A stretch of 64,000 nt of DNA, from contig QXXL01000012.1 in the NCBI GenBank assembly GCA_009911505.1, forward strand, positions 1 to 64,000. Direction: 5' to 3'. This stretch comes from Lachnospiraceae bacterium. Its GTDB lineage: Bacteria > Bacillota > Clostridia > Lachnospirales > Lachnospiraceae. Below are positions 42,247 to 50,814 of the stretch, piece by piece. The position numbers and the translations under genes are program-made. Positions within the stretch are counted from its first letter, which is position 1. Every line of letters starts with the position of its first letter. Below the pieces are notes generated by a model that did no database searches, was not told the origin of the DNA, and was given only the letters and a program-made list of their open reading frames with translations.

Positions 42247-42280
42247 GATACTTACTGAGTGAAAAACAGAGGGGGCAGAA

Positions 42281-43357
42281 ATGAATATGGATTGCAGGAA
42301 TGGATTTGAAGAAATTGCCGTATTACAGAAAAAGTATATTTATGCTCTTTTAAGAATTCAGGAATTAAAGGAACAGCAACAAGATTTTGAAATATACGAA
42401 GATTTATTTGGACAGATAAAGGACTTCAGCATGTACGTGTATGAGTTCAAACAATGTTATTACGGCAGGGCTTTAGATTGGGCGGAAGAGTACGCTTTTA
42501 GTCTGGCTCAGAATATACAGGAAGATCTGAAAAACGGAAATAAAAAGCAGGTATATAACGCGATACCTACTCTTATTAATTATTTACAAAAAAGCAATGA
42601 AGAGATTCAAGAGATTTTGGAGGAAGGGTTATACAATGTGGATGTAGGACAAATGAGGTATAAAAATAATGCAGTGATTTCCCAGAAAGAAGACTTCATT
42701 TTGGCGCTGGATCCGGATACTATGAATCCTTTGGAACATTTTTTCTTTTATGGGCAGCATAATAAAATGACAAAATGGTGCCATTATTTTGAGGTATATC
42801 ATCGTCATTTTCAAAAGTACAGGAACAAGCCGGTTACAATACTGGAAATCGGAGTCTGGGGAGGCGGTTCACTTCAGATGTGGAAAAAGTACTTTGGGGA
42901 TGAATGCAGGATTGTTGGAATCGATATTATGGACGAATGCAAAAATTATGAGGAAGACAGAATAAAAATTTATATTGGATCACAGGAGGACAGGGATTTT
43001 CTGCAAAAAGTAAAAAAAGAAGAGGGGCAGTTTGACATAATAATTGATGATGGCGGGCATACCATGAATCAGCAAATTGCTACATTTGAAGAATTGTATC
43101 CATGCTTATCAGAGGAAGGTATTTATCTGTGCGAAGATGTAATGACGTCTTATTGGCCTAAGTATGGCGGCGGATATAAAAAGCCTGCTTCATTTATAGA
43201 ATATTCCAAAAACTTTATTGATCAACTGAATGCTCGCTATTCCATGTCGCCAGATTTGAAGATCAGTAAACTTACGCAGACGATTCGTTCCGTTCATTAT
43301 TATGATTCGATTGTTGTGATAGAAAAGGGAAGCCACAAACCGGCCATGGTAATTTAA
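42281..43357 (+). CDS. class I SAM methyltransferase, TylF/MycE-like
   Basis: This 358-residue protein has a helical N-terminal part of about 180 residues and a methyltransferase domain starting ILEIGVWGGGSLQMWKKYFG. The acidic turn IIDDGGHTMNQQIATFEELYP and ICEDVMT-type strand (LCEDVMTSYWPKYGGGY) resemble magnesium-dependent sugar O-methyltransferases of the TylF/MycE group and CmcI. O-methylation of a sugar hydroxyl is the likely job. It follows the intact glycosyltransferase by 34 bases with GAGGGGG upstream of the ATG. Confidence 0.82.
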   Translation: MNMDCRNGFEEIAVLQKKYIYALLRIQELKEQQQDFEIYEDLFGQIKDFSMYVYEFKQCYYGRALDWAEEYAFSLAQNIQEDLKNGNKKQVYNAIPTLINYLQKSNEEIQEILEEGLYNVDVGQMRYKNNAVISQKEDFILALDPDTMNPLEHFFFYGQHNKMTKWCHYFEVYHRHFQKYRNKPVTILEIGVWGGGSLQMWKKYFGDECRIVGIDIMDECKNYEEDRIKIYIGSQEDRDFLQKVKKEEGQFDIIIDDGGHTMNQQIATFEELYPCLSEEGIYLCEDVMTSYWPKYGGGYKKPASFIEYSKNFIDQLNARYSMSPDLKISKLTQTIRSVHYYDSIVVIEKGSHKPAMVI

Positions 43358-43376
43358 GGAAGAGGGGAAGGGGATA

Positions 43377-44597
43377 ATGTATACTTGCAGGTATTGTCAA
43401 AACAAATTAAGCACAATGTTTGTTGATTTGGGGTTTGCTCCATTATCAAATGACTACATAGAAAAACAGAACGAAAATAAAGGGCAGCTTGCCCTGCCAT
43501 TAAAAGCAGCTTTTTGCGAATATTGCAAATTAGTCCAAACTTTAGATTTTGAGATGCCGGATCAGATTTTTAACTCTAATTATAAGTATTTTAGTTCATA
43601 TTCTAAGAGCTGGCTTCAACACTGCAAAAATTATGTAGATATGATCGTAAAGCGGCTGTCGTTAAGAAGCGATTCTGTGGTAATTGAAATTGCATCGAAT
43701 GATGGTTATTTGCTACAGTACTTTAAGGATTATGGTATTTCCCCGGTTGGCATAGAGCCGTCTGAACGTGTAGCAAAGGCAGCTATGAAAAATGGAATAG
43801 ATACAATAATCGCATTTTGGGATAGTAAATTTGCAGATAAGCTTGAGAAAAAAGCAGATCTCATAATTGCAAATAATGTCTTGGCCCATGTCCCGGATAT
43901 TGGAGATTTTGTGTATGGTATGAAGCTGGGCTTAAAAGAAAAAGGGATAGTAACAATTGAATTTCCCCATTTGCTTAATTTGATTAGATACAATCAATTT
44001 GATACCATTTATCATGAACATTACTCTTATCTGTCAATACTGGCAGTAATGAATATCTTCAAGGATAAGGGATTAAAGATTTTTGATATTGAAAAACTAG
44101 ACACGCATGGCGGATCTGTAAGAGTATACGCTGCCCATGAAGAGAATCAAGATGTTGATATTCGTTATTCTGTTAAGGAAGCGCTTTTGGAGGAAGAGGA
44201 AGCCGGATTGGCTGAGTGCAGCTTATATAACGAATTTTATCAAAAGACGAAAGACATCAAATTAACTATCTTAGAAAAATTAATTTCTTTAAAGAAATCA
44301 GGTAAAACAATTGTAGGATACGGAGCTGCAGCTAAGGGAAATACTTTATTTAATTATTGTGGGATTGACAGGACTTTTATTGACTATGTTGCCGACGCAA
44401 ATCCCCATAAGCAAAATTGCCTATTACCAGGTTCACTGATTCCTGTTGTGTCTCCAGATGAGATTAAGAAGACGAAACCGGATATCATTATAATTATCCC
44501 TTGGAATATAAAAGATGAAATTAAGAGTACGTTATCATATTCAAAAGAGTGGGGGGCTAAATTTTTAGTTTTGATACCACAGATAGAGGAGCTTTAG
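43377..44597 (+). CDS. sugar C-methyltransferase, TylC3/NovU-like
   Basis: This 406-residue protein has the three-part architecture of nucleotide-sugar C-methyltransferases. An N-terminal zinc motif comes first (CRYCQN at the start and CEYCKL near 49-53). The SAM domain has VIEIASNDGYLLQYFKDYG and the catalytic YHEHYSYLS. The C-terminal domain has TIVGYGAAAKGNTLFNYCG. Relatives add a methyl group to C3 of 4-keto-6-deoxy sugars. With RfbF/RfbG upstream and an RfbC-like epimerase downstream, the product should be a CDP-linked, C-methyl-branched deoxy sugar. That product is an inference. Confidence 0.92.
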   Translation: MYTCRYCQNKLSTMFVDLGFAPLSNDYIEKQNENKGQLALPLKAAFCEYCKLVQTLDFEMPDQIFNSNYKYFSSYSKSWLQHCKNYVDMIVKRLSLRSDSVVIEIASNDGYLLQYFKDYGISPVGIEPSERVAKAAMKNGIDTIIAFWDSKFADKLEKKADLIIANNVLAHVPDIGDFVYGMKLGLKEKGIVTIEFPHLLNLIRYNQFDTIYHEHYSYLSILAVMNIFKDKGLKIFDIEKLDTHGGSVRVYAAHEENQDVDIRYSVKEALLEEEEAGLAECSLYNEFYQKTKDIKLTILEKLISLKKSGKTIVGYGAAAKGNTLFNYCGIDRTFIDYVADANPHKQNCLLPGSLIPVVSPDEIKKTKPDIIIIIPWNIKDEIKSTLSYSKEWGAKFLVLIPQIEEL

Positions 44598-44602
44598 TTA
44601 AT

Positions 44603-45175
44603 ATGGGAGCAAAAATTGAGTTTGAGGATACGGAACTGGAAGGGTTAAAGATAGTGCATCCTTTTGTGTTATGCGACGAAAGGGGCTATTTTATGAAAAC
44701 ATATGAAAAAGAGGTTTTTGCGGAGCATGGTATTTTTATTGAGAATTCGGAAGATCTTACAACCTATTCAAAAAAAAATGTGATCCGTGGAATGCATTTT
44801 CAGACAGAATTTCCTCAGGCGAAATATATTACAGTTTCAATAGGGAAAATATATGATGTTGTAATTGATATAAGAAAAAATTCATCAACATTTGGAATGT
44901 GGAGGGGAATTGAATTAAGCGAGGAGAATAAACTAGGATTGTTTATTCCAAAAGGATTTGCACATGGATTTAGGGCATTAACTGATTGTGTCAAGTTCCA
45001 TTACAAATGTGGTGGCAAATATGTTCCAGATAAGGAATGTGGTATTTTGTGGAATGATAAGGAATTGGGTATTGATTGGGGTAAGCCCGATGGAGCCCCT
45101 ATTGTATCCGAGCGTGATAAAAATTTGCTTACATTTAAAGAATTTTGTGATCAATATGGAGGGCTGCCAGTATGA
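44603..45175 (+). CDS. dTDP-4-dehydrorhamnose 3,5-epimerase-like cupin
   Basis: This 190-residue RmlC/RfbC-type epimerase has HPFVLCDERGYFMKTY, the catalytic His in VIRGMHFQ, and the second site in IPKGFAHGFRALTD. The family epimerises C3 and/or C5 of nucleotide 4-keto-6-deoxy sugars. In this operon the nucleotide is probably CDP rather than dTDP. It follows the C-methyltransferase by five bases and overlaps the next reductase gene, an order common in branched-sugar pathways. Confidence 0.9.
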   Translation: MGAKIEFEDTELEGLKIVHPFVLCDERGYFMKTYEKEVFAEHGIFIENSEDLTTYSKKNVIRGMHFQTEFPQAKYITVSIGKIYDVVIDIRKNSSTFGMWRGIELSEENKLGLFIPKGFAHGFRALTDCVKFHYKCGGKYVPDKECGILWNDKELGIDWGKPDGAPIVSERDKNLLTFKEFCDQYGGLPV

Positions 45176-46035
45176 AACTAGTAGTGACAGGTGCAACAGG
45201 CTATATTGGCCAAAAACTGGTAGCTGCTTTAAGTAAGGACAATCAGGTTTTTGCGCTGGTTCGGGAAAAATCTGATAGAAGCCAGATCAAAGAATATGTA
45301 AAAGAATTTATTTTGTATCATGATCAGAACATATACAAGGATATGGAACGGATACAGCCTGATTTGGTGGTGCATTTAGCTGGTGTTTTTTACAGTGTGC
45401 ATTCACCGGAGAATATTAAAGAGTTATTGGAGGGCAACATCGTATTTGGTACGGTTGTCCTTAATGCCGCCGTGTCTTGTGGATGTAGAAATATTATAAA
45501 TACGGCGTCGTATTGGCAAAATTATGGCGGAGAGGAGTACAATCCGGTTAATTTGTATGCTGCTACAAAGCAGTCAATGGAAGACATCCTGAGGTTTTAT
45601 ATTCATGCAAGAAATTGCAGGGCAATTACACTTCAAATTTTTGATACCTATGGCAAGGATGACCACAGGAACAAATTATTCAACAGGCTTCGTGATATGA
45701 AAGACGGGGAATCCATTGATATGTCGGGAGGCGGCCAGAAATTATATTTTTGCCATATAGACGACGTGGTGAATGGTTACATAAAAGCAATACAGATACT
45801 GGATAGAATGTCTTACGGGCAATATAAAAAGTATGCCTTGCGTGGGGAATATCCGATAGAATTAAAAAAGCTAGTAGAGGCATATCTTAAGGCTGCGAAC
45901 AAAAAAATCCAGGTTAATTGGGGAAGGGTTGCTTACCGTGAGAGGGAGATAATGGATCCATCAGGAATAGGGGAAGTTTTGCCAGAATGGAAAATATCTA
46001 AATTGAATGTATTTTTCAAGGAAAGGTGGGAGTAA
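45172..46035 (+). CDS. NAD(P)-dependent sugar reductase/epimerase (SDR)
   Basis: This 287-residue extended SDR begins KLVVTGATGYIGQKLVAALS and has the Thr-Tyr-Lys type active site in NTASYWQNYGG and LYAATKQSMEDIL. It is similar in type to the enzyme at 39146-40066, so the operon has two candidate 4-ketoreductases. One could finish the CDP-branched sugar, the other an alternative sugar. The four-base overlap with the epimerase gene indicates coupled translation. Confidence 0.87.
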   Translation: MKLVVTGATGYIGQKLVAALSKDNQVFALVREKSDRSQIKEYVKEFILYHDQNIYKDMERIQPDLVVHLAGVFYSVHSPENIKELLEGNIVFGTVVLNAAVSCGCRNIINTASYWQNYGGEEYNPVNLYAATKQSMEDILRFYIHARNCRAITLQIFDTYGKDDHRNKLFNRLRDMKDGESIDMSGGGQKLYFCHIDDVVNGYIKAIQILDRMSYGQYKKYALRGEYPIELKKLVEAYLKAANKKIQVNWGRVAYREREIMDPSGIGEVLPEWKISKLNVFFKERWE

Positions 46036-46037
46036 TT

Positions 46038-47102
46038 ATGGAAAAAATTGAGGAGTTGCAAAAGGAAAATGAACTTTTAAGTACCAGGCTAAAGGCGGTT
46101 GAAGATACGGTTATTGAGTATAAAAATCTTTTTCATTCTATTATGGAGCAATTGCGGCTTATTAGCCATGTGATGTCTAAGCGGGATGAAATTAATGTCC
46201 TGGAACATGAAGCCCTGAGGGCTACAGAGAACAATCTTCCTTTTGAAATGGGGGATCCCAGAAAACAGGATTTTGAATTTTATTATCCAACTATCATTGA
46301 CGCAGAGACATCTATTCAGCAGATTATTGACGGGAGAAAATCAATAGCCCGGTTTGGGGATGGGGAATTTGCGATTATTTGTGGCTGGATAAGGCATGCG
46401 TTTCAGAAATTTGATGATGGGTTAGCAAAAAGGTTAAAACAGGTATTGCAGTCAGATCTAAAGAATCTGATGATAGGTATTGCAGATAATTATGGCAATT
46501 TGGATAGGTTCACAGTAGATGCGAGGGATGGCATCCGGCAGTATATGCAGGAAGAAGTAAGAAAACAGCATATACAGCTGTTATCAAAAGATAAAGTATA
46601 TTATGACGCATATTTATCCAGGCCATATGTAATACATAAGGATCAGTTTACCGACGCGCCCAAAAAACGTTTTGATCATTTAAAACAGATTTGGGCTAAC
46701 CGGGATGTTGTAATGGTTGAAGGGGTACAGACGAGGCTTGGGGTAGGCAATGACTTATTTGATGGCTGTAAATCGGTACGCCGTATTTTAATTCCGGCCA
46801 GAGACGCTTTTAGCAGATATCAGGAAATATTAGATGCGGCACTAAAAGCCGGCAAACAGGATGATTTGTTTTTATTGGCTGCAGGCCCTACGGCGGGCGT
46901 ATTAGCGTATGATTTAACGTTAGAGGGGTTTCAGGCAGTAGATATCGGACATGTAGATATTGAATACGAATGGTTCTTAAAAGGAACGGGAAAAAGGGAA
47001 TCTATTTGTTATAAGTATACGAATGAAATACCTGGTGGAGAGGCGGCGGAAGACATTCAGGATCCGGTGTATGAGTCTCAAATTATTGGCGTGTATTCAT
47101 AA
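46038..47102 (+). CDS. GT-D fold glycosyltransferase
   Basis: This protein of about 354 residues has an N-terminal coiled coil (EELQKENELLSTRLKAVEDTV) and a GT-D domain (DUF1792) marked by SIARFGDGEFAII near 98-110, followed by VVMVEGVQTRLGVGNDLFD and LFLLAAGPTAGVLAYDL. This family was defined by the enzyme that elongates the glycan on a streptococcal serine-rich adhesin. The start at ATG 46038 follows GGTGGGAG. It likely adds a later sugar to the flagellin glycan; the acceptor is unknown. Confidence 0.87.
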   Translation: MEKIEELQKENELLSTRLKAVEDTVIEYKNLFHSIMEQLRLISHVMSKRDEINVLEHEALRATENNLPFEMGDPRKQDFEFYYPTIIDAETSIQQIIDGRKSIARFGDGEFAIICGWIRHAFQKFDDGLAKRLKQVLQSDLKNLMIGIADNYGNLDRFTVDARDGIRQYMQEEVRKQHIQLLSKDKVYYDAYLSRPYVIHKDQFTDAPKKRFDHLKQIWANRDVVMVEGVQTRLGVGNDLFDGCKSVRRILIPARDAFSRYQEILDAALKAGKQDDLFLLAAGPTAGVLAYDLTLEGFQAVDIGHVDIEYEWFLKGTGKRESICYKYTNEIPGGEAAEDIQDPVYESQIIGVYS

Positions 47103-47130
47103 TAGAATAGATTTTATGAGGAGGATATAA

Positions 47131-48558
47131 ATGGACAAATCAACATCTGTTTTGAAGCTGCAGAGTTTTATTGATAGGTTTTCCCAGATATCTTATAAAG
47201 GGGCTTACTTATGGAAATATCTGGAATATGAACTGACTAGCGGAATTATTGACGGATATCAAGAGCTGGAAAAGAACAGTGCGATAGCAGGGGGGCTATC
47301 TGATGATATTCCAGATGTTCCCCAGGAGCTTATACAAAAAACAGGTGATTTATTGCAAAGTTTAGAACAAAAAGATATATTGTTTGGAATGATACCTTTA
47401 AGAAGGCCGTATCGTGGGAAATTAGAACATACGGCTATGGATGCTTATATAAGCTGTGTGGATCAAAGTAAATATGCCGTCTTGGAAATGGAAGCCGGAC
47501 AGGATGACGCCATTGTATTGACTAAAAATAGGATACGATATGATATATGGGGAGTAGTAGGGTATTATGGAATGGATCAAATAGATAGGAATGAGATCTT
47601 GGCGTTTTTGGTTGAGTCATATATTTATCCTCTTGAAAAAGCATTTAATATTAAGGTTCCTAAAGCCATTCTGATAAAATGTGTTTTTAAAGCAAGTTCA
47701 CTTATGAAACAGCGAAAAGCGTTTATATGTTTTTTTGAAGACGTGTTAGATAGGGTAAAACCCAAAGTTGTATGTTATACCCATGGACCGGATCCATTTT
47801 TATGCTTTTTGCGGGAAGCGGCTCAAAATAAAGGGATTCCGTCGGTGGAAATTGAGCATGGCGGAATAATCCGTAATTTGATCTATCCGAAGAATTTATC
47901 TTATTCTGATTATTATCTGACACATAGTGATATCCTGACCCGCCCTATGATAGAAAATGGGATACAAAATGTATATACAGTTGGAAAGCCAGGGGTATAT
48001 TCTAATACAGAGCAGATAAAACATGAAAATATGCCGGTTGTGGTTAATTTTATTTCCAGCCTTGAGCCAGGTGTCTTTGAGCAGGCAATATGTTTGGCGG
48101 AACGTTTAGAAGGGGAAAATTATTTGGTATCATATAAGCTTCACTCTTCGGAATATATCAGCGATGAAGAAAAGGCCCGGATTGTTAAAGAACATCATAA
48201 TTTTGAGTTTATAGACGGTGTGGTGGATGTACGGGATGTATTTGCTATTTCCGATATTGTGATTGGAATGAGAAGCTCCGGTGTTTTGGATGCATTACCA
48301 TATCATAAAATTAAAGTGCTAGCGTTAAATGATTCATATGAACAAGAACTATTGGTTGGTAGTTTTAGGTTTTTTCATGATTTAGAGAAGCTTGGCGACA
48401 TTATATATGTGGATGATAAAGAACAGGTATATCAGGAAGTGATAAGTTATTGCCGGGGTAAAAAGTACCGTAATGTAGTGAATCATTATTGGCCAGAAGA
48501 CGCCACAAAACGTTTTTTGGATTTTATGCAGATATTTTTAGATGGTAAGCGTCCGTAG
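47131..48558 (+). CDS. unclassified surface-polysaccharide transferase-like protein
   Basis: This 475-residue soluble protein has a helical first third and a C-terminal half that looks like a GT-B fold. GIPSVEIEHGGIIRN contains the HG pair typical of CDP-glycerol transferases and capsule-type Kdo transferases, and VSYKLHSSEY and VIGMRSSGVLDAL occupy the places of their donor-site motifs. I cannot assign a family. GAGGAGG lies before the ATG. By context it is a transferase of the glycan pathway. Confidence 0.6.
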   Translation: MDKSTSVLKLQSFIDRFSQISYKGAYLWKYLEYELTSGIIDGYQELEKNSAIAGGLSDDIPDVPQELIQKTGDLLQSLEQKDILFGMIPLRRPYRGKLEHTAMDAYISCVDQSKYAVLEMEAGQDDAIVLTKNRIRYDIWGVVGYYGMDQIDRNEILAFLVESYIYPLEKAFNIKVPKAILIKCVFKASSLMKQRKAFICFFEDVLDRVKPKVVCYTHGPDPFLCFLREAAQNKGIPSVEIEHGGIIRNLIYPKNLSYSDYYLTHSDILTRPMIENGIQNVYTVGKPGVYSNTEQIKHENMPVVVNFISSLEPGVFEQAICLAERLEGENYLVSYKLHSSEYISDEEKARIVKEHHNFEFIDGVVDVRDVFAISDIVIGMRSSGVLDALPYHKIKVLALNDSYEQELLVGSFRFFHDLEKLGDIIYVDDKEQVYQEVISYCRGKKYRNVVNHYWPEDATKRFLDFMQIFLDGKRP

Positions 48559-48582
48559 TTATATAGAATATTGAGGTGGAAA

Positions 48583-49581
48583 ATGTTAAATGATAAAACG
48601 ATTTTAATTACAGGCGGGACAGGTTCATTTGGGAAGAAATTTTTGGAAAGGATTTTCCTTACCTACAACCCTAAAAAAGTGATTATTTATTCTAGGGATG
48701 AATATAAGCAAAGTGTTATGAAAATGGAGTATACAGGAAAAATCGATTTAAGCAGGGTTCGGTTTTTTATCGGTGATGTCAGAGATAAAGACAGGCTGTA
48801 CAGGGCATTTGAGGGTGTAGATTATGTCATTCATGCGGCGGCCATGAAGCAGGTGCCTACATGTGAATATAATCCAATGGAAGCAGTCAAAACTAATATT
48901 CATGGCGCGCAAAATGTGATTGATGCGGCATTGGATTGCGGAGTTGAAAAAGTGGTGGCGCTGTCTACGGATAAAGCAGTGAATCCAATTAATTTATATG
49001 GTGGGACAAAGCTGGTATCAGACAAATTGTTTATTGCAGCAAATGCATACAGGGGGAATAATTATAAAACAATCTTTTCCGTGGTTAGATATGGCAATGT
49101 AGCAGGAAGCCGTGGTTCAGTCATACCTATCTGGCGCCAACTGATTGAAGAAGGAGAAGATACGTTAGGCGTTACGGATCTTCGTATGACCCGTTTTTGG
49201 ATTACCTTGGATCAGGGAGTTGATTTGGTATTTAAGGCATTGCAGGAATCAAAAGGCGGGGAGGTCTATATTTCTAAGATACCATCCTTCCATATTGGAG
49301 ATTTGGCAAAAGCTATGCTCCCAGGGTGCAAAATAAATGAGTTTGGGATACGTGAAGGAGAAAAGCTTCATGAGGTGATGGTAACAAAGGATGATTCCTT
49401 GATGACATATGAATATGAAAAGCATTATATTATCTATCCTCATTTTGAATGGTGGGATTTAAGCAAAAATTTTCTGCCGGGCGGAAAGAAAGTAGAAACA
49501 GGCTTTGAGTATAATTCTGGTGATAATGTAGAGTGGTTAAATGTAGAGCAGCTGCAACAAGAATTGAAGAAGCTAAAGTGA
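48583..49581 (+). CDS. pseB: UDP-GlcNAc 4,6-dehydratase, PseB-like
   Basis: This 332-residue SDR enzyme has ILITGGTGSFGKKFLERIF, the family motif HAAAMKQVPTCEYNP and the active site LSTDKAVNPINLYGGTK with Tyr and Lys. PseB (EC 4.2.1.115) removes water and inverts C5 of UDP-GlcNAc to begin pseudaminic acid synthesis; related FlaA1/CapE enzymes act likewise. The start is ATG 48583 with GAGGTGG upstream. It begins the second, amino-sugar half of the island. Confidence 0.9.
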   Translation: MLNDKTILITGGTGSFGKKFLERIFLTYNPKKVIIYSRDEYKQSVMKMEYTGKIDLSRVRFFIGDVRDKDRLYRAFEGVDYVIHAAAMKQVPTCEYNPMEAVKTNIHGAQNVIDAALDCGVEKVVALSTDKAVNPINLYGGTKLVSDKLFIAANAYRGNNYKTIFSVVRYGNVAGSRGSVIPIWRQLIEEGEDTLGVTDLRMTRFWITLDQGVDLVFKALQESKGGEVYISKIPSFHIGDLAKAMLPGCKINEFGIREGEKLHEVMVTKDDSLMTYEYEKHYIIYPHFEWWDLSKNFLPGGKKVETGFEYNSGDNVEWLNVEQLQQELKKLK

Positions 49582-49611
49582 AATTAGACAGTCAATAAGA
49601 AGGAGATCATT

Positions 49612-50814
49612 ATGAAAGTAGGCGAGGGCTTTATCCCAGGAATAAAGTATTGTACAAGATGTTGTATGCCCGAGACTCAAGAGGGAATTTCATTTGATGC
49701 GTTGGGAATATGTAAAGCTTGCCAGTCATCTGAACAAAAAATGCATATTAATTGGAAAGAACGGGAGGGGCTGCTTGCTGAAATTTTAGCGGATGCAAAG
49801 CTGCGGGCTGGTAATGGGTACGATTGCATATTGCCGATCAGCGGTGGAAAAGACAGCTTTTTCCAGGCTCATGTACTTACTCAGGTGTATGGTATGAAGC
49901 CTCTGGCAGTTACGTTTTCCCATAATTGGTTTTCTGAAACGGGTTATTATAATTTACAACGCTGTTTAGAGGTATTTCATATGGATCATATTATGTTTAC
50001 CCCGAATAGAAAATTAGTCAATAACCTAGCGAAGAAATCAGTTGAAATGATAGGGGATACTTGCTGGCACTGCCATGCGGGGGTTGGGGCGTTTCCATTA
50101 CAGATAGCATGTAAATTTAACATTCCGTTATTAATATACGGGGAATCTATAGCAGAATCCTCTGGAAGGGCTTCTTATTTTGATCCGGTAACGAAATACG
50201 ACCGGGAATATTTTACCAAAGTATCTGCAAAGGTAAGCCCTGACGATATGGTTTGTGAATATTTAAGCAAAAGAGATTTGTATCCGTTTGAGATTCCATC
50301 TGCGGAGGAGTGTGAAAGTAAGAATATCCAGGGGATACATCTGGGTGATTATATTTTTTGGGATGAGGAACGCCAGACGGAGTTTGTAAAAAGAGAATAT
50401 GGCTGGAGAGAAACAGAGATGGAGGGGGCATATAAAGGGTATAAGAGTGTAGAATGTATAATGGCGGGTATGCACGATTTTACCTGTTATTTGAAACGGG
50501 GCTTTGGCAGGGCATCTATGCAGGCGGCAACAGATATCCGCCAAGGGTTATTGACACGCGAAGAAGCGTGGCAGTTGGTGGAAGAATTTGATTGTGTCAG
50601 ACCCGAAGCGCTTGACTATTTCTTGGAAATTACTGGAATGAGCGAACAAGAATTTCATGAAATAATGAAAAAGAAAAGGCACGAAAAAATAAAGGATTAT
50701 GAATTAGTGGTGAAAAAGAAACATCATAAAAACACAGAACGTATAAAGCCTTTTGCGGAATATATGATTGAAAAAAATATAAATCAACCAGATCCACGGG
50801 AAAGGAATGAATAA
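49612..50814 (+). CDS. pseA: N-acetyl sugar amidotransferase, PseA-like
   Basis: This 400-residue PP-loop ATPase has an N-terminal zinc-type motif (YCTRCCMPETQEGI, then CKACQSSEQK) and ILPISGGKDSFFQA with SGGKDS at 77-82. It is in the WbpG/PseA family, which converts an N-acetyl group of a sugar to acetamidino; in Campylobacter PseA makes the acetamidino form of pseudaminic acid on flagellin. Nitrogen is usually delivered by HisH/HisF-like partners; none are seen here, but an amidase gene overlaps the end by one base. AAGGAG lies before the ATG. Confidence 0.88.
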   Translation: MKVGEGFIPGIKYCTRCCMPETQEGISFDALGICKACQSSEQKMHINWKEREGLLAEILADAKLRAGNGYDCILPISGGKDSFFQAHVLTQVYGMKPLAVTFSHNWFSETGYYNLQRCLEVFHMDHIMFTPNRKLVNNLAKKSVEMIGDTCWHCHAGVGAFPLQIACKFNIPLLIYGESIAESSGRASYFDPVTKYDREYFTKVSAKVSPDDMVCEYLSKRDLYPFEIPSAEECESKNIQGIHLGDYIFWDEERQTEFVKREYGWRETEMEGAYKGYKSVECIMAGMHDFTCYLKRGFGRASMQAATDIRQGLLTREEAWQLVEEFDCVRPEALDYFLEITGMSEQEFHEIMKKKRHEKIKDYELVVKKKHHKNTERIKPFAEYMIEKNINQPDPRERNE

